From contig JAHLFF010000024.1 of the NCBI GenBank assembly GCA_018883945.1, positions 1 through 38,991 on the forward strand: a DNA stretch of 38,991 nucleotides, in the 5' to 3' direction. A program made the position numbers and the translations under genes. Below, in pieces: positions 19,789-28,423 of the stretch (positions are counted from its first letter, which is position 1; every line of letters begins with the position of its first letter). Source of the DNA: Candidatus Acinetobacter avistercoris. GTDB lineage: Bacteria; Pseudomonadota; Gammaproteobacteria; Pseudomonadales; Moraxellaceae. A model generated the notes under the pieces. It worked only from the letters and a program-made list of their open reading frames with translations, had not been told where the DNA came from and did not search any database.

Positions 19789-22700
19789 ATGGCTACAAAG
19801 CTTGGTACGCTTACATTAGATTTGGTCGCTCGAATCGGGAGTTTCACACAAGGTATGCGCCAAGCATCCGCAACCGCTGAGCGTGAAATGGGTCGGGTGC
19901 AAAATAGTGTTGTTACGGTTGATGGCTTAATTAAAAAGCTTGCGGTTACTGCGGGAGCTGTTTTTTCAGTGGGGCAAATCACTAACTATGCTGACAGCTA
20001 CACTGGTATGGTCAATAAGTTAAAACTCGTCACAACCAGTCAAGGTGAGCTCAGCCAAGCTATGGCTGATACTCACAAAATTGCGCAAGCCACAGCATCC
20101 GATTGGAATGGGGTTTTGGATGTTTATACAAAGTTTCAAGGCCTATCAAAAAAACTTGGAATTGATCAGGCAGAGGTTGCGCGGATTACAGAAACAGTAA
20201 CCAAAACTGTTGCAATGTCTGGGCAGAGTGCAACCGCTTCAGAAGCCGCATTACTTCAATTTGGACAAGCCTTAAATACTGGATTGCTACGTGGTACAGA
20301 ATTAACATCCGTCATGTCTCAAGCGCCAGCATTGGCAAAAGCAATTGCGGATGGTATGGGTGCTGCTGTTGGGGATCTTAAAAAGTTGGGTGAAGAAGGA
20401 AAAATTACTTCCGAAGTAATGCGCGATGCTCTTTTAAAAATGAGCTCAAGTGTTGATGCTGAATATGCAAAAACAGCAACCACAGTATCAGCCTCTTTTA
20501 ACTTAATTAAAAATGAAGCAATTAAAGTTGTTGGTGAGTTTGATGGGGCAACTGGTGCATCCAAAACATTTGTTGAGGGGGTGACACTACTTTCTGAAAA
20601 TATGAGTGTTGTCACCACAACAATGGGTGTGGGTGCAGCATTCATGGCAGGCACATACATTCCAGCGATATATGGAACCATAGCAGCTGGACTTGTCAAA
20701 ACAAAACAAATGACAGACCAGACCATTATTCAATACGGCTTAATTAATGCTGAGCGTGCTGCAGCTGCGTCAGCCTTGGCACAGGCTCAAGCTCAAATTA
20801 TAAACACTCAATCCACTTTAACGGCAATAGCAGCCGAAAAAGCATTAGAGGTGCAGAGATTACAGGCGCAAATTAATGCTGCTGGCAGAATGGCTACAAC
20901 CACGCGCATGGCACAATTACGTCGAATTGAGGCGCAAGCAACTGCTGAACTTACAGTGGCAGAAACAGCCTTGGCAGCAGCAAGAGTACGTTCCGCAGCA
21001 GCAACAACAGCCAGTGCAGGGGTCGGTCGAGCTGCACTCGGGGTTCTTTTTGGACCTGTCGGTATGGGTGTAGCTTTAGCATCAGTAGCAGCTGGTTACT
21101 TATTGATGAAAGACGGTACTGACGAATCAACCAAGTCATTAAGAGAAAACAATGAGTCTGTTGAAGATGCTATTAAAAAATACAATGAGCTTGATGAGGT
21201 TAAGCGTCGTGCTCAACTGGTCTCTGAAAAAGATCGGTTACAGGATTTGGGTAAAGAATACGATGATATAACTGCCAAACTCATTACAGCGACATATTCC
21301 TTTAGCCGTCATAATGACATGACTTCTGAGCAGTCACAGCAGGTCAATGCCTTGATTGCGGAATACAAAAAGAGTGGGGACATTGACGAGTTTTCAGCAA
21401 AAATCAATTCCCTCAGCTTCATTAATCAAACCTCTAAAGATCGATTTAATACACTTGGTGGTGCGGTAAAGAGTGCTGGTGATGAATTTAAAAACCAGAA
21501 ATCTACGGTAGAGCAAATGGCTCCAGCACTTAAAGGCACGGCAGATCAAGCCAAGCAGTCGGCGGTGGAGGTTTCGGGCTTAAGTGAGGAACTAAAAAAA
21601 CTATTCGATCAAGCCAATCAAAATCTTAAAAATTCACAAGTAACCATTGCCTTAGCTGACCGTGGTTATAATGATGAGATGATTTCATTGGCTCAAAAGT
21701 ATCTAGCTATTGAAGGTGCGATTGTTAAAAATGAGCAAGGGAAAAAAGTTCTTAGGAATGATTTAAAGAAGTTATTAAAAGCTGAATACGACGCAATAAT
21801 GGGAGCAAAAAATGCTGTAGATGGTCGTAACAAATCAGAAGAGAAAACCAAGAAACTGATCGAGGCTCAAGGTGCAGCAATGAAAGTTAATGCTTTAGTT
21901 GCTGCCAATGCCGCTAAGTATAACTTTGCCGCTATCGAGTCTAAAAACAAACTTCCTGCGGGACTTCTTTCTGCCATACATATGCAAGAATCAAAAGGAG
22001 ATCCGAGTGCATACAACAAATCAAGTGGCGCAACAGGTGGCTTCCAGTTTCTAAAAGGAACCGCTGATCAGTATGGTGTTAAAAATCGCAATGACTTGGT
22101 TCAATCAGCAGAAGGTGCGGGTAAATACATGGCGTATTTGCTTAAACTTTTTAAAGGTGATTTAGATAAAGCGGTCAGCGCATATCATGCGGGTGAAGGC
22201 AATGTTCAGCGTGGCACAAATATTGGGCCTGTGAATCGTGAATATGTGAAAAACATTAAAGGCTATATGGGTGGTGCAAGCGGAGTCTCTTTTACTGAAG
22301 ACTATTCATTTGATGAATGGGTGAAAGAACAGGAAAAAATTGCAGTTGAGCGTGCAAACCAAGCCCAAAAGCAAAAAGAGATTCAGGTTAGGTACTATAA
22401 CGATTGGCAAAATCTTGAAGCGGATAACCAAGAGAAAATCAAGGATATTCAAGAAAGTTTTGCCAATGATCCAGCTGAACGTGACCGTCTTATTGAGCTA
22501 CAAGCCAAAGCCTATGAAGTTGATGTTGGGAATTGGTTCAAGGCTCAAGATGAAAAAGTAGCAGCTGAACGTGAGGCGAATAAACAGATTTTAGCTGAAC
22601 GCTATAATTTGATTAACGCTTCATTGGCCATGTCCGATCAAATCAAAAACCTATCATCAGGTGCAGAGGATATTAATGCTCGTGCCTCAATGTCTCCACA

Positions 22701-23484
22701 AGCATATGCAGAATGGTCTTTAAGCAATAATCGATCTAATGCTCAACTTGATCTAAAAAATCAACGTGTCGGTGTCGAACAAGACATTATGACCAGTGAT
22801 CTTTATTCAAATGATGATGATCGTTATGGTGCTTTGGTTGAGGCGCATCAGGCTTATAGAGATGGTTTGGCTGCGATTGATGTGGATTACTATCAGAAGC
22901 GAGATGATCTTCAAAATCAAACTCAAGCCGCATCCTTGGCTGGATATGGCGTAATGTTCGGAATGATGGGTTCAATGCTTGATGCTTATGGTGATAAGGA
23001 AAGCACAAGTTACAAGGTCGCATTTGCAATGCAAAAAGGATTTGTTCTCACTAGTGCAATAATGAATGCGAAAGGCGCAATCATGTCAGCTTGGAACGAT
23101 CCTGCTAACGTAACGATTTGGCAAAAAATGGCAGGCGCGGCGGCTGTTGCGGTACAAACTAATGACTTAATGTCAGCAATCCAAGGAACAGCCTTAGCTG
23201 GAATGGCCCACGACGGTATCGATAACATTCCAAAAGAAGGAACTTGGCTTTTGGACAAAGGTGAACGCGTTGTTGATTCTCGAACCAATGGCGACTTAAA
23301 GGATTATTTGGCTAAAGGTGGTGGATCAGGCGGCAACGTAACCATCAACCAATCTATCAATATCGCTTCTGATGGCACAGCAACAACACAGAATGATAGC
23401 AAACAATTGGGCGCACTCATCAACAATGCTGTGCTTGCTGTGATCAGAAAAGAACAACGCCAAGGGGGATTGTTATCACGATGA
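19789..23484 (+). CDS. tape measure protein with lytic transglycosylase domain
   Basis: 1231 residues; it sets tail length and is ejected ahead of the DNA. The N-terminal part is a tape-measure domain (LDLVARIGSFTQGMRQASA; SEAALLQFGQALNTGLLRGT near 150). Hydrophobic segments lie near 265-295 and 410-435. A lysozyme-like SLT domain spans about 715-830: LPAGLLSAIHMQESKGDPSA with the catalytic Glu, then GATGGFQFLKGTADQYG and VSAYHAGEGNV; it should open the peptidoglycan during entry. Helical and hydrophobic C-terminal parts follow. At roughly 0.15 nm per residue, a tail near 180 nm would be expected. Separated from the chaperones by the accessory block. Confidence 0.93.
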   Translation: MATKLGTLTLDLVARIGSFTQGMRQASATAEREMGRVQNSVVTVDGLIKKLAVTAGAVFSVGQITNYADSYTGMVNKLKLVTTSQGELSQAMADTHKIAQATASDWNGVLDVYTKFQGLSKKLGIDQAEVARITETVTKTVAMSGQSATASEAALLQFGQALNTGLLRGTELTSVMSQAPALAKAIADGMGAAVGDLKKLGEEGKITSEVMRDALLKMSSSVDAEYAKTATTVSASFNLIKNEAIKVVGEFDGATGASKTFVEGVTLLSENMSVVTTTMGVGAAFMAGTYIPAIYGTIAAGLVKTKQMTDQTIIQYGLINAERAAAASALAQAQAQIINTQSTLTAIAAEKALEVQRLQAQINAAGRMATTTRMAQLRRIEAQATAELTVAETALAAARVRSAAATTASAGVGRAALGVLFGPVGMGVALASVAAGYLLMKDGTDESTKSLRENNESVEDAIKKYNELDEVKRRAQLVSEKDRLQDLGKEYDDITAKLITATYSFSRHNDMTSEQSQQVNALIAEYKKSGDIDEFSAKINSLSFINQTSKDRFNTLGGAVKSAGDEFKNQKSTVEQMAPALKGTADQAKQSAVEVSGLSEELKKLFDQANQNLKNSQVTIALADRGYNDEMISLAQKYLAIEGAIVKNEQGKKVLRNDLKKLLKAEYDAIMGAKNAVDGRNKSEEKTKKLIEAQGAAMKVNALVAANAAKYNFAAIESKNKLPAGLLSAIHMQESKGDPSAYNKSSGATGGFQFLKGTADQYGVKNRNDLVQSAEGAGKYMAYLLKLFKGDLDKAVSAYHAGEGNVQRGTNIGPVNREYVKNIKGYMGGASGVSFTEDYSFDEWVKEQEKIAVERANQAQKQKEIQVRYYNDWQNLEADNQEKIKDIQESFANDPAERDRLIELQAKAYEVDVGNWFKAQDEKVAAEREANKQILAERYNLINASLAMSDQIKNLSSGAEDINARASMSPQAYAEWSLSNNRSNAQLDLKNQRVGVEQDIMTSDLYSNDDDRYGALVEAHQAYRDGLAAIDVDYYQKRDDLQNQTQAASLAGYGVMFGMMGSMLDAYGDKESTSYKVAFAMQKGFVLTSAIMNAKGAIMSAWNDPANVTIWQKMAGAAAVAVQTNDLMSAIQGTALAGMAHDGIDNIPKEGTWLLDKGERVVDSRTNGDLKDYLAKGGGSGGNVTINQSINIASDGTATTQNDSKQLGALINNAVLAVIRKEQRQGGLLSR

Positions 23485-23822
23485 GCAACCAAAAATTCAC
23501 TTGGTGTAACGACCTAGATGGAAACTCCCAAACCACAAACTTTAAGGTGCTTCAGTCCAATTTTGGTGATGGATACACTCAGCGCACAAGTGTCGGGATT
23601 AACAATAAATCTGGCACTTGGGCTTATAAGCGTACAGAAACCAAAGAAGTGATTATGCAGATTAAAGCCTTTTTCGATGCGCATAAAGGATCGGATTCAT
23701 TCCTCTGGGATTCGCCACTTGATGGTGAAGTGCGAGTGGTGGCAGGCGATTACACGCCCATTTGTTTGGGTGGATTAATCTGGTCCATCTCAACCACATT
23801 CACCCAAACTTTCGAACCTTAA
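23481..23822 (+). CDS. minor tail protein M
   Basis: 113 residues of the lambda gpM family (phage minor tail protein), part of the baseplate-like tail tip that connects tape measure and hub. Signs: VLQSNFGDGYTQRTSVGINN near 28, FFDAHKGSDSFLWDSPLDGE near 68, and a C-terminal SISTTFTQTFEP strand. ATG overlaps the tape measure stop by four bases. In lambda, L comes next; here four extra genes are inserted. Confidence 0.9.
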   Translation: MSNQKFTWCNDLDGNSQTTNFKVLQSNFGDGYTQRTSVGINNKSGTWAYKRTETKEVIMQIKAFFDAHKGSDSFLWDSPLDGEVRVVAGDYTPICLGGLIWSISTTFTQTFEP

Positions 23823-23838
23823 TTCATTCTAAATATAC

Positions 23839-23861
23839 GCCCTCTTTATGAGGGTTTTTTT
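23839..23861 (+). terminator. rho-independent terminator after M
   Basis: CCCTC-TTTAT-GAGGG followed by seven T; it marks the left edge of the inserted block. Confidence 0.7.
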
Positions 23862-23872
23862 GTGAGAAAAAT

Positions 23873-24109
23873 ATGCCGACAACCAAGGTTCAATTGAGCA
23901 CAACGCCAAAGAAAGTGGCCAATGCAAATGCCCCTGCCTACATCCAGTCACATCACAATCGATTCAGATTTGCGTTTGGCTCTACACAACCAGTAGACCG
24001 CCAAGCATCGCATCAGGATATGAAGCTTTATACAGATGGGTCGCTCGGTGATTTATGGCTATGGGTGAACTACACATCTTCAAATGATTTCGTGATTGTT
24101 TCGACGTAG
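23873..24109 (+). CDS. small tail-tip protein, 78 aa
   Basis: A 78-residue beta-rich protein (KVQLSTTPKKVANANAPAYI, then FRFAFGSTQPVDRQ, and GSLGDLWLWVNYTSSNDFV). It resembles small phage structural proteins that accompany tail fibres, with no named family. It starts 12 bases after a terminator and is spaced 8 bases before the next small gene, as part of a four-gene block. Confidence 0.6.
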   Translation: MPTTKVQLSTTPKKVANANAPAYIQSHHNRFRFAFGSTQPVDRQASHQDMKLYTDGSLGDLWLWVNYTSSNDFVIVST

Positions 24110-24117
24110 GGGATTGA

Positions 24118-24282
24118 ATGAATACAACAAGCACAACAATTTTATCGGGAGGTCTTAGCGGAACGCATATACAACAACTCGCTCAAATTTCTCGCGATAA
24201 AGGCCCGCTAATTGGCTCCACCATTCACCTGATCGGATCAACAGAAGGTCTGATTGGTAATCGACTACCAATTCAAAAGTAA
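24118..24282 (+). CDS. 54-aa protein with LIGST repeats
   Basis: 54 residues starting MNTTSTTILSGGLSGTHIQQ, with a C-terminal repeat pair LIGSTIHLIGSTEGLIGN. GGGGA at 24109-24113 gives a suitable ribosome site. The same peptide pattern, LIGSTDDLIGSTEG, occurs inside the J protein (DNA about 31659-31696), so it may be a shared interaction motif of the tail tip. No family recognised. Confidence 0.6.
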   Translation: MNTTSTTILSGGLSGTHIQQLAQISRDKGPLIGSTIHLIGSTEGLIGNRLPIQK

Positions 24283-24304
24283 TTCAAATTCATAGGATAT
24301 AAGT

Positions 24305-25558
24305 ATGGCTAAGCAAAAAATTAATCAAGGCACAACACCAACTGGCGCAGGCGGTGATACTTTCAGAACTGGATCAGCAAAACTACAGGCAAACGATAAT
24401 GAGCTTTACACACATTTGGGTGCGGCAGCTGATGGTGCTCTTACTGTAGATAAAACCAGAAACGCGCTGGGGATTGAGACAGACAAAACCAATCTTACGA
24501 TCCTGGTTAAAGACTCGTTACGCCAGTCTGTTGAGATTGCATCTGGTGGTGAGCAGACTGTGCTGTATACCGCTAAGGGTCAGCCAACCTATATGAACAT
24601 TATCAAAAAGTTTGATATGTCCACCATCGATCCGTCACTGAGTGGTACACACCCAGCATTTATCGTGAATGGTGTTGAAAAGCCTGAAATCTTCATTGGG
24701 ACATACCAAGGTCGAATTGTTGGTGGTGAGCTGCTCAGCTTGCCCAATGTAGATCCAAGCCATAGCACCAACTATACAAATTTTCTTACAGCAGCAAGAG
24801 CAAGTGGCAATGGGCATCACCTCATCACAAACGCTGAATGGAGCGCCGTAGCTTTGCAATGCTACAAAAATGGCACTCAGCCAATGGGTAATAGCTACCA
24901 CGGACGCAGCTCAGAAGATCCGCTACTTATTGGTCGTCGTGCTGACGGTTTAAATCCGGGTGATACATCCGGGACGGGTAGAGCATTGACTGGATCAGGC
25001 CCAGTTGAATGGCGACACAACAGTAAAGAGAATGGTATTGCCGACCTTTCGGGTAACGTGAATGAATGGAGTTCTGGAATGCGTATCTTTAACGGTGAAA
25101 TTCAGGTTATTGCAGACAATAATGCAGCATTACACACGCTGGATATGGGTGAAAGTTCGACACAATGGAAAGCGATTGATGGGGCGACTGGAAATTTAGT
25201 CACACCGAACGGCCTGGGAACTACGGTGGGCACAATCAAATATGCTGACGGTGGTACAGCAGACTACACAATCAACGGGTCTAATTTTGGTGGTATCCGC
25301 AATCTATCAACCACTAAGCCAGTGACCGCTGTAGCTTTAGCTCGACTGAAAGCACTGTGTCTGTACCCACTTGTTGAAGATACAGCATTATTCAATAGTG
25401 ATTATTTTGGCAAATCCATGACTGCTGAGCGCCTTTCCTTCCGCGGCGGCAATTGGAGCAACTCAGTAGGTGCTGGCGTGTTCTGTCTGCTCTTGAATGC
25501 CGCGCGTTCGGGCACGAGTGCGGATATCGGGGCGCGTCCAGCTTTCGTAAATCTGTAA
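24305..25558 (+). CDS. tail protein with C-type-lectin/FGE fold (receptor-binding candidate)
   Basis: 417 residues. The N-terminal ~60 look like a tail-attachment domain (GGDTFRTGSAKLQANDNELY). The rest is a formylglycine-generating-enzyme/C-type-lectin fold: FTIGTYQG-like strand (EIFIGTYQGRIVGGELLSLP), NAEWSAVALQCYKNG, ENGIADLSGNVNEWSSGMRI, and a C-terminal SFRGGNWSNSVGAGVFCLLL followed by NAARSGTSADIGARPAF. This ending is the place that varies in diversity-generating-retroelement targets such as Mtd. It is more GC-rich than its surroundings. Most likely a host-binding fibre tip. Confidence 0.8.
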   Translation: MAKQKINQGTTPTGAGGDTFRTGSAKLQANDNELYTHLGAAADGALTVDKTRNALGIETDKTNLTILVKDSLRQSVEIASGGEQTVLYTAKGQPTYMNIIKKFDMSTIDPSLSGTHPAFIVNGVEKPEIFIGTYQGRIVGGELLSLPNVDPSHSTNYTNFLTAARASGNGHHLITNAEWSAVALQCYKNGTQPMGNSYHGRSSEDPLLIGRRADGLNPGDTSGTGRALTGSGPVEWRHNSKENGIADLSGNVNEWSSGMRIFNGEIQVIADNNAALHTLDMGESSTQWKAIDGATGNLVTPNGLGTTVGTIKYADGGTADYTINGSNFGGIRNLSTTKPVTAVALARLKALCLYPLVEDTALFNSDYFGKSMTAERLSFRGGNWSNSVGAGVFCLLLNAARSGTSADIGARPAFVNL

Positions 25559-25568
25559 GGGGATTAAA

Positions 25569-26009
25569 ATGCTAAAACTTGTATCAAATAAAGGCGGTGT
25601 TGAAATTCATACACTACAGATTGAGAACGGTGTTGCTACGATTGAACCTGAATTTGAGGGTATTCAAGAACTACTACAAGGCTTGACTGATAAACAGCAA
25701 ATCCTAAATGCGCTATCAGGATTCAATTGTGATTACGTCTGGGCTGTGACTTATGAAACGCCACCAGTACTCACACTAACACGACGACAGTTTCGGCTTG
25801 CACTCGTAACCAATGGCTACAGTCTTACTGATATTGAAGCACTTATTGCTCAAATCGAAGATGATATGCAGCGTCAAATTATTCAAGTCGAATGGCAAGA
25901 TGCTACGGTGTTTGAGCGAAATAATAGCAACCTTCTCACAATGTCAGCGCTGATGGGGCTATCTTCAGCTCAAATTGATGCGCTTTGGGCGCAGGCTCTG
26001 ACTTTCTAG
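25569..26009 (+). CDS. accessory protein for the lectin-fold tail protein
   Basis: 146 residues. The first half is a small beta domain; the second has LTLTRRQFRLALVTNGYSLT and FERNNSNLLTMSALMGLSSA, ending QIDALWAQALTF, a pattern of proteins encoded right after phage fibre genes. A fibre chaperone or a structural partner is likely from position. No named family. Confidence 0.6.
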   Translation: MLKLVSNKGGVEIHTLQIENGVATIEPEFEGIQELLQGLTDKQQILNALSGFNCDYVWAVTYETPPVLTLTRRQFRLALVTNGYSLTDIEALIAQIEDDMQRQIIQVEWQDATVFERNNSNLLTMSALMGLSSAQIDALWAQALTF

Positions 26010-26020
26010 CGGGGTGAGAT

Positions 26021-26815
26021 ATGGCTTTAAATAGCGATCTGCAAAAGCTGTATGTTGATGGTCTGATTACGTTGTTTGAACTGGATGCTCGCGCTTTAGG
26101 CGCGGGCGTTCTTCGTTTTCATGGTCATATTTCTTATGAAGATTGGGAGCGCATTTATACTTCCATCGGCTCAAGTGAATTAATCGGCGCTGACATAGGC
26201 TCGATTGGTAAAGCTTTTGATTCCGGTGATAAAAAAGCATGGCATCGAAATATCATCTGGCAGGGTCAGACTTTCGAGCCGATGGCTTTAGAAGTATCGG
26301 GCTTAGAAATGCGCTCAGATGGCAAAGCTTCAGCGCCCACTTTAAGCATGGCGAACAATATCGGCGGCATTCAAAACGCAGTTTCTGCTCTTTGTTTACA
26401 GCTTGGTGACTTCGCAGGCGCAAAACTCAAAGTTATTACCACGCTTGCCAAGTACCTTGATGCTGAAAACTTTGGCACTGGTAATCCGACAGCATCAAAC
26501 GAAGCAAAAGAGCAACTTTGGTACATCGAGCAAAAGACTTCTGAAAATGCTCAAGCGGTGACATTTGAGCTGTCAAATCCGATTGATTTTGAAGGTCTAA
26601 AGATCCCCGTTCGGCAGATATCTAATTATTGTGCATGGGAATATCGCAGCGAACAATGTGGTTATACAGGCACCGCAATGTTTACCAATACAAATGAACC
26701 TACGGACAACCCTGCGCTTGACGATTGCTCAAAGAGAACGAGTGGTTGTGAATGTCATTTTGGTAAAGGCAACGTTTTGCGCATTGGTGCTTTCCCTGCA
26801 AGCTCATTATTTTAG
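26021..26815 (+). CDS. minor tail protein L with iron-sulfur site
   Basis: 264 residues of the lambda gpL family, a tail-tip protein that connects M to the hub. It has a beta-rich N-domain (HGHISYEDWERIYTSIGSSE; MALEVSGLEMRSDGKASAPT) and a C-terminal Cys domain. From the NYC Cys the spacing is C-x8-C-x22-C-x6-C, the same as the four Cys that bind a 4Fe-4S cluster in lambda gpL. One further Cys (CEC) follows. The gene is about 2.2 kb away from M because of the inserted block. Confidence 0.92.
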   Translation: MALNSDLQKLYVDGLITLFELDARALGAGVLRFHGHISYEDWERIYTSIGSSELIGADIGSIGKAFDSGDKKAWHRNIIWQGQTFEPMALEVSGLEMRSDGKASAPTLSMANNIGGIQNAVSALCLQLGDFAGAKLKVITTLAKYLDAENFGTGNPTASNEAKEQLWYIEQKTSENAQAVTFELSNPIDFEGLKIPVRQISNYCAWEYRSEQCGYTGTAMFTNTNEPTDNPALDDCSKRTSGCECHFGKGNVLRIGAFPASSLF

Positions 26816-26822
26816 GTGATAT

Positions 26823-27569
26823 ATGAAACTAACCGCAAAACTTAAAAAAGCGATTCAGGCACATGCATCTGAGGTTTATCCAGAAGAATGTTGCGGTGTG
26901 ATTGTGAATAAAGAATACACTCCATGCCTCAACATTTCAGACAATAAAGATCAGTTTGAAATCCATCATGAAGATCTAGCCAAAGCGGAAGATTTAGGTG
27001 AGATCCAAGCCTACGTGCATTCACATCCGAACGCTTCAGCACAAGCATCTGAACTTGATTTAATCCAGATTGAGTTGCATGAAAAACCTTGGGTGATTTG
27101 TGCCTATCCTGATATTGAATTTCAGGTGTATGAGCCATGCGGATATAGCGCGCCACTTGTTGGCCGTAACTATCACCATGGTTGGCAAGATTGCTATTCA
27201 ATTGTTCGTGACTTTTATGAGCGTGAGCTTGGCATTAAGCTGATTGATTTTGAGCGCCAAGATCAATGGTGGGAATCAAAAGAAAATAAATCGCTTTATC
27301 TTGATGGTTTTGGTCAGGCGGGATTTATTGAAGTCGATGAACCTCAATATGGTGACGTGCTGTTATGCCGGGTTGGTCGTACCGAGCATGTCAATCATGC
27401 AGTCATTTGGCTGGGTGATAATGCAGAATTGAAATCTGAAAAGACCGAGTCATGTATTGGATCAGCTTTGATTTTACATCATCCGTATGGTCGCAAATCG
27501 GTACGTGAAATCTTTGGTCCACAGTGGCAAGAACGAGTTGTAAAGGTGGTTCGATATGTTGAAAATTGA
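26823..27569 (+). CDS. tail assembly protein K (JAMM plus NlpC/P60)
   Basis: 248 residues with two peptidase domains, as in lambda gpK. The N-terminal JAB/MPN domain has EVYPEECCGVIV and the metal-binding AYVHSHPNASAQASELD. The C-terminal NlpC/P60 domain has the Cys in GWQDCYSIVRDFY (about residue 124) and His in EHVNHAVIWLGDN. It processes tail proteins or peptidoglycan during assembly and entry. It overlaps the next gene by 14 bases. Confidence 0.93.
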   Translation: MKLTAKLKKAIQAHASEVYPEECCGVIVNKEYTPCLNISDNKDQFEIHHEDLAKAEDLGEIQAYVHSHPNASAQASELDLIQIELHEKPWVICAYPDIEFQVYEPCGYSAPLVGRNYHHGWQDCYSIVRDFYERELGIKLIDFERQDQWWESKENKSLYLDGFGQAGFIEVDEPQYGDVLLCRVGRTEHVNHAVIWLGDNAELKSEKTESCIGSALILHHPYGRKSVREIFGPQWQERVVKVVRYVEN

Positions 27570-27801
27570 AAAAAGAGGACGATCAGCAATTGGTGCAAAA
27601 ATCAAAATTGAAATCATTCCTCAGTGTGGTCAGCTAGAGTGGTGTGCACCTATAGAATGTGCATACTTGGGTGAGAATAAATTAGAAGCCTTGGAAGGAT
27701 TAAAGAAAACCATAATTGCAGCCATGCCTAAAATCCAAAAGCTACTTGAAAAAGAGCTTCTAAGGATTGATAAGGAGATTGCCCGTGCTCAAAACAATTA
27801 A
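27556..27801 (+). CDS. hypothetical 81-aa protein between K and I
   Basis: 81 residues, basic and helical in the second half (EGLKKTIIAAMPKIQKLLEK). It overlaps both K (14 bases) and I (17 bases), so it is embedded in the K-I-J unit. The N-terminal half is a beta hairpin region with two Cys (IPQCGQLEWCAPIECAYLG holds three). Not part of the lambda set and not recognised. The tight overlaps argue that it is real. Confidence 0.6.
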   Translation: MLKIEKRGRSAIGAKIKIEIIPQCGQLEWCAPIECAYLGENKLEALEGLKKTIIAAMPKIQKLLEKELLRIDKEIARAQNN

Positions 27802-28378
27802 GTTATACGGCATTTTAGCCAAAAAATTCGGCAAAGAGTTTCAACTCGATGTTGAAAGCACAAGTGAAGCCATGCGCGCTTTATCTGTTCAAGTACCAGG
27901 CTTTGAATACTTTATGCTGCATGCTCATGAGCGAGGTTTAGAGTTTGCTGTATTTCAAGATAAACAAAATATCGGTGAATCAGAACTTGGTATGAGTACT
28001 AGTGCAAAAGTCATCAAGATAGTGCCGCGCGTGATAGGTGCAGGTGGAGCATTTCAGGCGATTTTAGGTGCTGTAATGGTGGTGGCGGGTATTGTTATAA
28101 CAGCTGCCACACTAGGCGGTGGTAGTCCGCTTGGTATGGCGCTGATCGGCGCAGGTGCTGGTATGTTGGTTGGCGGAATTGCTCAAATGCTTATGCCAAA
28201 AGTGGACACTACTCAAGATCAAAACCAAGACGGCAATAAAGCCAACAAAGGCTTTGGCGGTGCAGTGACAACAATAGCACAAGGTAATCCTGTACCTGTT
28301 TTATATGGTCAACGTGAAGTCGGTGGCTTTATCGCAAGTGCAGGACAATACCCTGAAGACCTCATACAAGCAAACTAA
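27785..28378 (+). CDS. tail assembly protein I
   Basis: 197 residues of the lambda gpI family. The N-terminal ubiquitin-like part (TIKLYGILAKKFGKEFQLDV; ALSVQVPGFEYFM) is followed by a glycine-rich hydrophobic stretch (GAVMVVAGIVITAATLGGGS, about 98-135) and a short C-terminal strand (PVPVLYGQREVGGFIASAG). GTG 27785 is chosen because AAGGAG lies at 27772-27777. It assists assembly of the J hub. Confidence 0.9.
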   Translation: MLKTIKLYGILAKKFGKEFQLDVESTSEAMRALSVQVPGFEYFMLHAHERGLEFAVFQDKQNIGESELGMSTSAKVIKIVPRVIGAGGAFQAILGAVMVVAGIVITAATLGGGSPLGMALIGAGAGMLVGGIAQMLMPKVDTTQDQNQDGNKANKGFGGAVTTIAQGNPVPVLYGQREVGGFIASAGQYPEDLIQAN

Positions 28379-28385
28379 ATATACA

Positions 28386-28406
28386 GGCGCATAGAGCGCC
28401 TTTTTT
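28386..28406 (+). terminator. terminator-like hairpin between I and J
   Basis: GGCGC-ATAGA-GCGCC followed by TTTTTT. Confidence 0.7.
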
Positions 28407-28423
28407 ATTGTCTAAGGATAAGT

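Noticed and set aside
20319..20726. 135-codon minus-strand ORF within the tape measure gene
   Set aside because: It is an antisense shadow of a well-supported coding frame, with no ribosome site and no family resemblance.
25436..25555. Complete diversity-generating retroelement
   Set aside because: Only a target-like gene is present. No reverse transcriptase and no template repeat of this segment are seen in the window.
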